From Geosiphon pyriformis (Eukaryota > Glomeromycota > Glomeromycetes > Archaeosporales > Geosiphonaceae), in the NCBI GenBank assembly GCA_016748015.1, contig JAAOMT010000226.1, positions 912,604 through 976,603 of the forward strand: 64,000 nucleotides of DNA, written 5' to 3'. The notes under the pieces are model-generated. The model searched no databases and was not told the origin of the DNA. It was given only the letters and a program-made list of their open reading frames with translations. Of this stretch, positions 38,311 to 49,591 are shown piece by piece; the first letter of the stretch is position 1; each line of letters opens with the position of its first letter. Both the position numbers and the translations under genes were made by a program.

Positions 38311-40912
38311 TAATTATAAAAAACAATATTAAATTTATTATATAAAGTTTATATTTAAATTTTTTTAAATATTACTATATAAATTAAATTTTTTTTTTAT
38401 TAATCAAAGAAAATTTATTACTTTTTAAGATATTTTCAAAACTATATTGATTAATTTTTTTTAATTATATAGTTTTTAAAATTAAAAAATTGGTTTTTTA
38501 AGTTAATAATTATATTTGTTTTATTTTTTACTTTTTTAACTTTTTTTGTTAATTAAAATATGTAATTATTATTTTTGGTTTTAAAAAATATTATAATTAT
38601 TAAAACTAAGTAAAAAAACTTTTGAATATTAATACTGTTTAAAGATATTAATATTTAGATTATTTAATAATAAATTATAAAAATTTTTTACTTCTATTTC
38701 TTAAGTTTTTATTTAAATTTACTAGATTTTTAATTCTTAGTTTGTTAATATTAAGACTTTTATTTTATTAGTTTTTTTTGTTATTATATTTTTAATTGTT
38801 CTTATTATTATTATTATTAATTTTGTAATTAATTTTAAGTTGAATTTTTTGGAATTTTAAATCTTTGATTTAACTGTATTAATAAAATTTATTGTTAAAC
38901 TAATTGGTTTTTTAATTGTTTTAATAATTTTTTTAGTTAAAAATAAACATAAAAATCTGTAAATTTATAAGTATTATATTTAATAATAAAAACAGTTTTC
39001 TAACAACTTTTAGATCTATTTTTACTTGTTAAAATTTAGTAATTAAATTAATATTAAAAAAATAGTATTATTAAATTAGTTTAATATTTTATTAATATTG
39101 AAAAATAAGATATATATTTTTTAATGATAATATTTAATAACTAATAATTAATATAAAAGCATAAAATTTTATCTTTTTAAAAAATTATTTTTATTAACTT
39201 ATTTATTTTTAGTTTTTTGTATAAATTTAAGTTTTTTATTTGGGGGTTTTTTTTAATAAATTTATTATTATAATAATTAACAAATATATTTTTAAATAAA
39301 TAAAATAAATTTTTCTGGTAAAATAATATAATATAATATATTGGTTTATTTAAAAAGTTATTTTTTTAAATATTATTAGATTAATAAATTTTTAATGAAA
39401 AAATTTTTAAAAATTTTATTTTCAAAAAACCTCCTTATTTTTTTATTTTTTTTAAAAATATCAAACTAATAAGTTTTTAATTTTGGTAATAAATTCAATA
39501 AAACATATATTTATTATAAAGAAAATACAATTTATTAATTTTAAACACAAAAATTATATAATTAATATTTGTATTTGGTTTTTTTGCCAAATTTTTTATT
39601 AAAAATTTTTTGAAAATATTATAATAAAACCAGCAAATTAACTTGTTATTAACTATAATTTTTTTTGTTAACTTTAATATTGTTTAAAAAATTTTTATTA
39701 TTAGTAAAAATAATATAAATAAATTTATTAAATTTTCTATATTTTTTTATTTTTTTACTATTTTTTTAACTTTGTTTTTAACTTTGGTAAAATTGCTTTG
39801 TAATAATACTTAATTACAATAAGCTTTTTATTATATTTAATAATACATTAATATAATTTATAATTAAATTTAGATTTTAACTTTTTTAAGATACTTATTG
39901 TTAATAATAATAATATATTACTTGGTTTTGATATTAATTTTAATACAAATATTATTAATATAAACAAAAATAGCTTTAATATATTAAAATTTTATTATTA
40001 TTATTAACAAATTAGCTTGGCAAAAACATTTATTAATTTTAAATTTTTTTTTTAAGATTAAAATTTTTATTAAATAAATTATTATTTTGCCAAAAATAAT
40101 ATATATTAAATTTTTTTTATTTTGGTTGTTTATTATTTTTAATAACAAAATTAAAAATTTGATTTAATTTGGTTTTAAAGTAAAATTTATTTTGGTTTGT
40201 TTTTTTTTCTTTTAAAATTAAAAAAATTAATAACCAGTTTATTTATTTTATAATTATTGTTAATTAAATTAAATACATATTAAATTTTTTGGTTAATTTG
40301 TATTTTATTGTTATGATTATATTAATAAGTTAATAATAAAAAAAAACAATATTATATAGTAATAAAATAATTAAAAGAATAATTTAACTTTAATAAGTAA
40401 ATTAAATTAATAAAATTCAATATGTGAAATTAATTTTATGAATATTTTAATTGCTATTCTTTTCGAAAAATAACAAGAAAATTTGAAAATAGAAAGATAA
40501 TCTATACTATTAATAAAAGATAATATATTAATATAATTTTATGCTTTATATTAATGCTTTTAGAACTTAATATTAAGTATTAACTGTATTTTTTAGTAAT
40601 TATTTTTTTAATTATTTTTTACTTATTAAATTATAAAAACAAGGAAACACTTTTTTAAATTAATTCTAACAATATAAATCAAGAAAATAAAATATGTAAA
40701 TACTAACAAATAATTTTTTATTTATTAAATACTTAATAAAAAATTAAAAAAAATAAACAATATATAAAAAGTTTAAATATGTTTTTATTATATTTAATAT
40801 TTAGTTTTTATTATTTAAATTTCATATTTTTTTACAATTAAACAATTTATTTATATAATTACAAAAAAGAGTTAATAACCAAATTAATAATTATTATTTA
40901 AAAATAAAACAA
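38311..40912 (+). other. AT desert with possible retrotransposon protease trace
   Basis: Mostly unreadable. At 39,905-39,990 (plus strand) one frame reads VNNNNILLGFDINFNTNIIN, which resembles the C-terminal 'ILG.D.L' segment of retropepsins. No catalytic DTG/DSG was found upstream, so this is only a hint that the desert is decayed LTR-element DNA. Confidence 0.3.
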
Positions 40913-40920
40913 CTAATTAT

Positions 40921-41091
40921 TATTTTTTTATTATCATTTTACGAGTGAGGTCCAAACGCTACCTAGCACTATACATCATACAAATGATCTAAACTAGGTG
41001 CGAATCATGCACTTTCTACACGTGACCAGCCACTCGGGCCAGTCAGGACAACACTACACACCTATATGCACAGAGACTGTGTCCCCAATAC
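40921..41091 (-). mobile_element. Young 5'-truncated LINE 3' end
   Basis: About 170 bp matching the 3' ends of LINE copies 1 and 2 on the minus strand, starting within the last ORF2 codons. It keeps many CpGs that are CA/TG or TA in the old copies. An A-rich tail lies at the low-coordinate side (40,921-40,935). A perfect 8-bp target duplication, CTAATTAT, flanks it (40,913-40,920 and 41,092-41,099). This is the normal product of 5'-truncated target-primed reverse transcription. Confidence 0.85.
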
Positions 41092-41099
41092 CTAATTAT

Positions 41100-42295
41100 A
41101 TGATAACAAATAGTTAATATATGTAATATTAATAAAAACTATGGCTTTTAATTATAAAAATAATATTGCACTTAGATATATAAAAAAAAAGCTTTTTTAA
41201 AAAGATTTTAATTTAATTTAAAATTAATTGATTATTATAAAGCAACAAAATAAATCTTTATATTAAAAAACCAAATTATTTCTTAATTATTTATTTAAAA
41301 ATGAAGTGTTTTTATATAATACTTTAAAATTTTTTCGTTATTAAATTTAACAAACTAAATTAATCAAATTAAATTTAAAGCAAAATATTGTTATCTAAAT
41401 AAAAAAACCAATTAATTACAAAAAAAACTATAACAAAAATATAATAATATAAAATAATATACAATAAATAATAATAACACAAAATAATTTAAAATAATAT
41501 ATAATAATAAATTATAATTAGCAATAGTAAAATAATATAAGAAATAATAAAAAATAGCAAGCTTTTAGAATTACGTTATAAAACAAAAAAATATGTATAT
41601 ATATAAATAGGTTTAACTCAAAAAAAAACATCTTAAAATAGTTTTAATTATAATTAAAAAAATTTTAATTAAATTATTTCTTATTTTTATTTTTCTAATT
41701 AAATAAAAATATTTTTTATTTTAATAAATTATGAATTGAAATATTTTAATTGTATTTAATAGTATCTTATAAATTATTTTATTAATGTTAGATACAATTA
41801 ATATAATCATGTTCTAATAATTTAAAAAAATTGCTTTTAATTATAGCAATTGATAAAAATTCTAATTATTTTATTTTAGAAATTATTAGTAGTTTAAAAA
41901 AGTTCAAAAAAGTACAAAAGTATTTTAATTATTGTAACAACATAATTTGACATCATAACAAGTAATTTAACTGTTATAAATGAGTAATTTGATATCATAA
42001 TTGCTTAATAAAAGACAGAAGTATATTATAAATTTTAATTTTACAACAAATTTATTAGTTTATTAAAAGAGCAAAAAACCAAATACTAAGTGTAATTAAA
42101 TAGCATAAAATAAACTGAAAATTATTCCAATTAACTATTGTATTAAAATTAACAATATTGTTACCAAAACACTTTAATTTTTTTGTTTATTATAAAAAAA
42201 CATCTACAAATAAAACATAACAGCAAATTTAAAATAAATAGTGCTATTAAAAGTAATTATTCTGTTATTTTAAATGTTACTAAAAAGTTTTTATA
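41100..42295. other. AT desert
   Basis: No readable motif or open frame on either strand. Confidence 0.5.
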
Positions 42296-43150
42296 TATTT
42301 TTAATTATCGTTAAAAGTTGTTGAATCTTTGACAATGTATTTATCTCCAAAGTATCTTTTTATACTTTGAACTGTGTATGCTATTGGGCTTATGGAATGG
42401 CCAATTCTATGCCAATAATCTTTATGTAGTTATTTTGTGTTAAAAGTTAACTTTTCTACAAGAATCTTCCTTCTGTAGGATTTCTAAAATGAGTTACTTT
42501 GCAGTAAAGTCAACTCTTCTACAGGAATTCTTCTTCTGTAGGCTCTTCAAAAATTATAAAAATAAAAATAAAATGTGTTTTTCCAATATGAATTTCAAAC
42601 TAGTTTCGCGAGTTGTCATTTTTCTAATTATGAAATCTCAGTTTAAATCAGAGCTTAAAACGAAGTTTCAAAATTTAAAATTCAAAAATTAATCTAGCAG
42701 AGATTAATTTTATTGTCTATTAGTATCGAGAAGAAACTTATTGCAAGGTATTTATTGCCTGATTTCTATTGTCCGATTTCTATTGTCAGATTCTATTTAA
42801 AGATTACATTTCTTGAAAGAGAAAAAGCTTTTCTTTTATACAAGTTTTCGTTGTACTATTCTATGTTTGAACTTTTTGTTTTTACTAGAATATTTGTTAA
42901 TTTTTGTAAATAAATATGAATTTTAATAAACTATTCATTATTTCGAAAAACTTTGGTTGATTTACTTGAAATCTACCTAAAATACATACTTTCTGTAGAT
43001 CAATGCTAATTTTGTTTAATATTATTAACTAATAGTAATTATTAATTTCAAAATAAATAATTAAATAACTAAATTAAAATATTAGATAATTGAATAACTG
43101 GGTAATAAATAATTGAATAAATAAATAAAGTAACTGATAAATAGTAAATA
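42296..43150 (-). repeat. Diverged LTR related to copies A and B
   Basis: It shows block similarity to 18,337-19,261 and 30,151-31,069 in the same orientation ('ttgaatctttgac', 'gggcttat...aatggccaattctatgcc', 'agttactttgcagtaaagtcaactctt'). It holds a duplicated hairpin: CTACAAGAATCTTCCTTCTGTAG (42,456-42,478) and CTACAGGAATTCTTCTTCTGTAG (42,519-42,541), with complementary 5-6 bp arms. The region is less AT-decayed than A and B. The ends are uncertain and the short open frames inside are not genes. Confidence 0.5.
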
Positions 43151-43869
43151 ATATATTATAAGAAATTAAAATATTTTTTTAATCTTTTGTATTCTTATTT
43201 TTTTACAAATAATACTAATTGTTAAAAACAAATACTATACTTAATTAAAAGTTACAAGAATTTTAACTTATTTATCATGATTAGCATACTTAAATATCAG
43301 CAATTTGTAATTACTTTAAAATAATTATTTCCTAAAAACAATTTTTTATTAAATTTAAAGATTTAATTAAATAGTCTTTGAAATAGTTTTATAAAAAAAA
43401 ATACAATACAATTAACTTAAAATAACTTGTCATTTATTAAACAATACAAAATTAAAAACACTATTTTTGTTAACTATTTAATTTTTACATTAATTACAAA
43501 AAATTTATATAGTTAATTAACAAAATACTATTAAATAAAATACTTGTTTTTAACAGTTTACTTTTAAGATTTATTATAAAAAAACCAAAAACACAAATAT
43601 TAACAGTTTGTTAAAAATAAAACAAATATAATTTATTGTTTATAAATTATTAAATTTATTAATATTTAATATAATATTTATTTATTTATTTATAAGTTTG
43701 AGAAAAAATAATGTCAAAAAAACAAAGCATTATTTATAAATAATTAAGAAATTATTTTATTCAAAACAAAATTTTATATTATCAAAATTATTAAAACCAA
43801 AATAACAAAATTACTAAAAATTATTTTAATTAAAAATTTATTAAATAAAATAGAAATAAACTTAATAAA
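43151..43869. other. AT desert upstream of the integrase relic
   Basis: Probably pol sequence of the same decayed element as the integrase core that follows, but no reverse transcriptase or zinc-binding motif could be read. Confidence 0.35.
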
Positions 43870-44160
43870 ATTTCTATTAATTATCTTTAAAAAAATCAAT
43901 ATATTGCAATAATAATTGATTATTTTACTAAATAGTTTAAAGCCAGAATAATTTAAGTAGTTAATATTAAATAAATAATCAATTTATATATTAAAAACTA
44001 ATTTATTAACATAGATGTTTCAAAAAACTATTATTAAATTAAGAAACTTATTTTGTTAACAATGTTTTATCAAAATTAAGTTAATATTTTAAAATTAAAA
44101 AATCATTATTATTATTTTAACACAAATTATAGTTTATTATTTGTTTTAATTTAATATTAA
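43870..44160 (+). pseudogene. Gypsy-type integrase core relic
   Basis: One plus-strand frame (caa at 43,897) reads NQYIAIIIDYFTK, stop, FKARII, the integrase signature 'YI..(A/V)..DYFTKW..A..' with TGG turned into TAG. It continues in frame through further stops to FINIDVSKNY, corresponding to the 'hG.P..I.SD.G' region. The first catalytic aspartate (43,918-43,920) is kept. Most G and C have been lost at silent sites. This shows that at least part of the AT desert is decayed LTR retrotransposon. Confidence 0.6.
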
Positions 44161-46119
44161 TTATTTAAATTACTAATTAATAGTATTATTATTTTATTTA
44201 AAATATTGCAATCTTTGTATTAATTTTATTAAGTAAAAAATTTTATAATGGTTTTATGTTTTCAAAAATTTTCAGCATTGTTTTTTTAAAAAATTTATTG
44301 AGTTTTAATTTTATTTTCCAATTTTTTGTTTTATTTTCATATTTAAATTTAATTTTTTATTTAATTAATTTATTATTATTTTTTAATAAAAATAAATAAC
44401 TTTTTAATTTTAAATAGCTGTAAAAGCTTTTAAAACTATTGTTTGTTTGTTTTTAAAATAATTATATAATAATTTAAATATTAATTGTTTTGTTTTTATT
44501 TAAATGGTGCAAATACTTCATTTTTTAATAAATAATTATTGTAATTATTGTTTTGTTAAGTCAATATAATAATCAAATTTTTTATACTAATAAAAATTTA
44601 AATTATTAATTTTAGTTATTAGTTAAACATTTAAAATTTTGAAATTTGCTAATATATATTTTTTATAATATTTATTATAAAAACCAGATTTTAATTTCTT
44701 AGTAAATTGTTACAAACTTAAAGTTATTATTAATTAGTACTAAAATATTTTTTGCTTAATAATTATTACAATATTAATTGGTTTTATTATTATTATTATT
44801 ATTTTTTGCAAATTAATTTGCTGGTTGATATATTCTTTTATCATCTTTCTAATTTTTGTTTTGAGTTTTTTAACTTAGAGTTATTCAATAAAAAATTATT
44901 ATATTAAATTAACTATTATATAATTAATATAGTAATTAATTAAATTAATATGAATTTATGTAAATAATCTTATTTGCTACATATTCGATTATTTATATTG
45001 TTGTTTTTTAAAATTAAGAAAATAGGTTTGACTTTTAAAAAAAAAGTATTTTTATATTAAATTATTTTAAATTTATAATAATTTGTTATTTGGGAAATAA
45101 AAGTATTTTGACAAATACAAATTTTAATATCAAATTTTTATTAATTTATAGTTGTTTAATTAATTATTATAATTAATCTTGGCAATTGGAGTTTTTGTAG
45201 TTTTTGGCAATTAAAGTTTTTTAGTATTTTGGATAATTTGATTGAAAAAAAATTAATTTAAAAGTAAAAAATTGTCAATAATCAAAAAAGAATTAATAAA
45301 GATGCAAAAGTATTTAGCAATTTAAAATAAAAAACATTTAAATAAAATTTTTTTAATAGTTTCAATAATTTATTGGCAGATGCCAAAATATAATTATTGT
45401 TAATTTTTTTCAAAATTCTGAAAATATTGGTTGATTTTTAATTTTTTTATAGGTAACTTATTCAAGTTCTTTAAAAATATTATTAAAAAATATATTCGAG
45501 TCAAACAATATTTTTTGCAACAATTTCTAAGTGAAAAAAAGTTGTTATAATAAAAATATTTAATAATTATTACTATGTATATTTTACAAATTTAATAGAA
45601 AAAAAATTCTATTAAACTATTTCTTTATGACAACTGGCTTAAATAATAATACTAATAAAAAATTTGGGACAAAAAAATAGAAATGATTCTTTTTATATGA
45701 TAAACAATTATTTAAAAATCTAAATATATGTTTTATATCTAAAAAATAAACGTATTTATTATTATGTCTGAATATTTTTTCTAATAAATTTGTCTTGATA
45801 ATAATGTATAATAAAAAATTTATATATTTTATAAAAAGTTTAATTATTTGTAAAATCAATATATATTTTAAAATAAAATAAAAATAAAAATATTTTTAAT
45901 ATGAATTATATGTTATTATGCTAAATTTTATTATTATTATAATAATTTATTGAGTTTTTTATTAATATATTTATTTTTTAGTCTTTATAAAATTATAAAT
46001 AATATTGTATATATTTATTATTATTATTTTAATGCTTTTTATATTTTGACATCGTTAAAAATTTTATTATTTTAAAATTCGATATTTTAATTATATATTT
46101 CAATTTAATAGATAATATT
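44161..46119. other. AT desert
   Basis: No supported gene. The 80-codon open frame at 45,617-45,859 is low-complexity AT sequence without motifs. Confidence 0.5.
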
Positions 46120-46235
46120 CCGAATGGCTGGTCACATGTAGAAAGCGTGTGAGCTACTCCTAATACGTAATATTCCCTGTTACGTACTTTTAGGTTGTAG
46201 TTGGATCACACTCAGTTGAAGCATATAAAATATTT
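46120..46235 (+). mobile_element. LINE 3'-end fragment, family X
   Basis: An island of normal composition with the LINE 3' box GGCTGGTCACATGTAGAAAG (46,126-46,145). A perfect 7-bp inverted repeat TACGTAA/TTACGTA (46,164-46,170 and 46,180-46,186) follows, inside an outer CCTA/TAGG pair. It ends GTTGGATCACACTC, like GTTTGGACCTCACTC at the end of the 40.9-kb fragment. Beyond those blocks it differs from the other copies, so it belongs to another LINE family. Confidence 0.6.
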
Positions 46236-46647
46236 TTTGAAAACTAATTTTATTTTATTTCTAAAAATTTTATTTTGTTTTAATAAATTTTATTAAAATT
46301 ATAAATTAAACAAAAATTAAAATTAATATTTTATTATACTAAATAATAATGAATTATTTAAAAAAATTTAAAGCAAATACAAACAATAAAAATAATATTT
46401 AACATATATATATACACATTAAAAAAACATATTATATTATTTAAATTTTTCATTTTCGCAATACATTTAAATAGAATATTTAAAACCAAAAGTAAAAAAT
46501 AAATGAGTAAAATTATAAAAAACAGTTAAATAAAAATTAATTATTTAAATTTTAATAATTTACCAAAAAAAATCAGAAAAATCATGTAAATATAAATATA
46601 TAATTTCTGAATACAAATAGAAAATATAAAGTCTTAATGAATAATTA

Positions 46648-46757
46648 CCGGTGTCTGGTCACGTGTGGAAAACGCATGATTCACATCTATGGTAGATTTT
46701 GCCACTGGTGTATGTAGTCAAAGGACTACATTTTGTTAAAGTACGATAAAAAAAAAT
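46648..46757 (+). mobile_element. LINE 3'-end fragment, family Y
   Basis: This carries the box CTGGTCACGTGTGGAAAACG followed by CATGATTCAC (46,655-46,684). A perfect hairpin TGTAGTC-AAAG-GACTACA (46,713-46,730) follows, then an A-rich tail from about 46,746. Strongly similar to the LINE 3' ends at 40.9 kb and 18.1 kb only in the first 35 bases. Confidence 0.6.
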
Positions 46758-46987
46758 AATATAAAAAAACCAAAAAGACACAATAAAATTTATTAAATAT
46801 TTAAATTTAATTTAATTTTATTAAAATTGGTTGAAAAAAAATATTATTAATTATTTAAAGCATTAAGTTGGCAGTACCAAGACTTATTTATAAATATAGG
46901 ATAGTTCCATGTGGATGATTAGCTGTATTTGAGAGAATTTCAGATTATTAAAAATCCCCCGTTTTATCAAACATAACCAATGCCTAA

Positions 46988-48526
46988 ATGGCCAATCAAA
47001 TTAAGCTCTATTCTTCGAATAATATAACAATGAGAACATCAGACAGGAGGCTTAACTTCGTCACTTTTGAAACTTTGGCATTTCCTATATGTGCCATGCT
47101 ACCTATGGACTATGGCAAAATTGTTATAGCGATCGCTTGGGCTCTAAGCTCCTGGACTAAAGGTTTTTCTTCTATATTTCTACTGTTTAACATTGCAAAT
47201 TATGCTAACCTGATTGACTGCTTTTTGTTACAATCAGCTTATTTGGTTATGCACAGTGCTCGTGGGGGAGCACCTCTACTTTTTCGCAAAAGGCTCGCAG
47301 AGGATGAGAAAAAGTTTATAGCTTTAACACATATGATGGTAAGTCATCAACTGTGCTATTCTTTTATTTCAAAACCCGCTAGAACTCCCGCATGGTCCTT
47401 CTCTTGTACGCGTTGCCAAATCGGTTTCTAGAACTGGAAAAAGGAAAGGAGCAATCAGCCAGTGAGGAAAGTAAAGATTATTGAATAGACTGCTAGAAAA
47501 AAATTTGAATTCAATATGAATTGACATCGCAAAGGTCTAGAGTATAGTGTTCATATTTCGTATGTCCTAATGGCTATATGGAGTAGCTAGTAAAAGAATT
47601 GTTGATGTAGAAGATCAGGCCGAGGAATTTTTCTGAAAAATTGAGCGAGTAGTGGTATGTGTTTGATTTAACTCATATATTCCTTCTCATTTTTGTTTTA
47701 AAGATTGTATATGTACTATTGAAATGGCTCAATGTGAAGGTGAGGTAAATTTGTTACAGGTTGATTGAAAATGCCATTAGAAGTACTAACCAGTCCTTTT
47801 TAACTTTCACTCTAGCGACTTCCTTCGCCACAAACCACCAGACTTCCTTCCTTTTTTTCTTTCATCCCAAATCTGTTTTGCCTTTATTTTCCTACACTTA
47901 TCATCGAAGAGTTCGTGCACTTTTTGCTTTTAAGACATTTCTTCAATATACGTAATGCAAATAGTTTTACTATCAGGGGACGTTCACCACCACCAGAAGC
48001 AAAAGACGAAGATTGTTGTGTATGCTATGGTGTTGGCATAGGCTCTCTAACTACAACATTTCTTACTGAAATTGATGAAGAAGAACATACCGACGAAGAA
48101 TATCTAGGGATTTTGGAAAATTATTGTAATATATCACATCACGTTGCTCATCGGCCCTGCATGTTTAAATGGTTCACTCTTGGCCTTACGAGGACTTCAG
48201 GAGTTTTTCAGGATTTTAACCAAAGGTTGAATCAGATGCCTTTCTTAAGACAAGCTCCAACTTGTCCTTCTTGTCGCGGAGATTTGGCAATAGATCTTAT
48301 TACTAAAGATTCTCCCGAAATCTTTCCGCGAGTTGGTCATAATTGGAGAGAAAGAGCTGCATGGGAATCAAAAATAAATGGATTAGCCAAAGATTGGAAA
48401 AAAGTCATGAATTGGAGATGGATATTCGCACGAGGCGAATTAACAATGGCCTATATTATAATTGTTTGGAAAATTCTAAAATGGAGAGAAAAGATACAAG
48501 ATAAATTGTTGAGGCGTTCAACATAA
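46988..48526 (+). CDS. RING-finger membrane protein, probable E3 ubiquitin ligase
   Basis: Model: exon 1 46,988-47,338, exon 2 47,704-47,744, exon 3 47,977-48,526. Introns start GTAAGT and GTAAAT and end AAAG and TCAG. This gives one frame of about 313 residues. The N-terminal half is hydrophobic with likely membrane segments near residues 45-65 and 80-90 and another around exon 2 (IVYVLLKWLNVKV). The RING domain spans about 144-230: C144-x2-C147, C181, H185/H186, H189, C192, C227-x2-C230, an H2-type pattern with a long second loop. A C-terminal hydrophobic stretch reads MAYIIIVWKIL. RING proteins of this kind transfer ubiquitin at membranes; the substrate is unknown. Exon 3 has no ATG before the RING, so upstream exons are required. 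The first two exons are the least certain part. Confidence 0.6.
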
Positions 48527-49591
48527 TTTAGATTCTTGATCAAAAATAGATTTCGAAAATCCTCACCGAAAAGACTCACAAAGGATCGTAAGCCATCAAT
48601 ATCTGATCATTTGCTCCCCCAGCAAACTATAAAAATTAATTTGGAAAGAATATGAAGGTGTGGGTAAATCAAAATTACGAATGCAATGCGGCAGTGAGGT
48701 GTGGCTCAGAAGCCAAACATAAAAATTATTTGTTTGTATGCCATTGAAAATTTTGGATTGGCAGTTTATCACGCATGATATTATTCGGTCTATAACGATA
48801 AATTATAATCCCTAATCATAACAAGTTTTAATTACAGTAGTATAAAAAGCCTGACTATCTTCGGGAACTTCCAAGTTTATCTGCACACGGAAAAAAAGTA
48901 TTTCATGTTGAATACAGAAATCTTCAAGGAAAGAAAAAAATTGCTCATCACATCCGTTAACGATGTACTCGTGTAAACTTCAAAAAATGGCAAGAAAGCA
49001 GCAGCTTCAACAGGGTGCTAAATATTATTTTAATTAATAGCGATCTAATCGCTATAAAAATTCCAAGTTATTCTTATCAGGAGTAGCCGAAACTCACGGT
49101 TATAAACTCGTGTTTGATTTTACGCTTTAGCCTTGATCTACAACGTGTGGATTTCATTTATTTGTTGTTACATTGTTCATCAATACCCTAGCACGAATAG
49201 ACTGAATATGCTCATATTTCCACATGCCTATTGGTCACACTCAAATTTTTATATATCAACGGATCTTACTACTTTCGCCTAGTGTTTGCTTAGTCGACGA
49301 ATGGTATATTATAAACAAGTGGAGTTGTCCAGCATTCGCCTTCCAACCTCCTCCTCTAACTGTCCAATCAGAGACGGTGGTGGAATTTTTGCTCAACATC
49401 TAACTACTGGCAGTAGTCTTATGAAAACTACTTTCTTATTAGCAACAGCAGCAAAGAGTCACTTTTAAAGTAACTCACTTATCGGTCCAAATTTCTACGT
49501 GGATAGATTTTAAAGGCCTCAAAAATTTTTCTTTTTCACGTTTCTATCATACACCTACACCAACTTCCATTTTCATAACGCAAAAATAAAA
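48527..49591. other. Intergenic region between the RING and bHLH genes
   Basis: Gene-like composition but no convincing coding exon. It probably contains the 3' end of the RING gene and the promoter and 5' leader of the bHLH gene. The open frame at 49,286-49,468 has no recognisable features. Confidence 0.4.
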
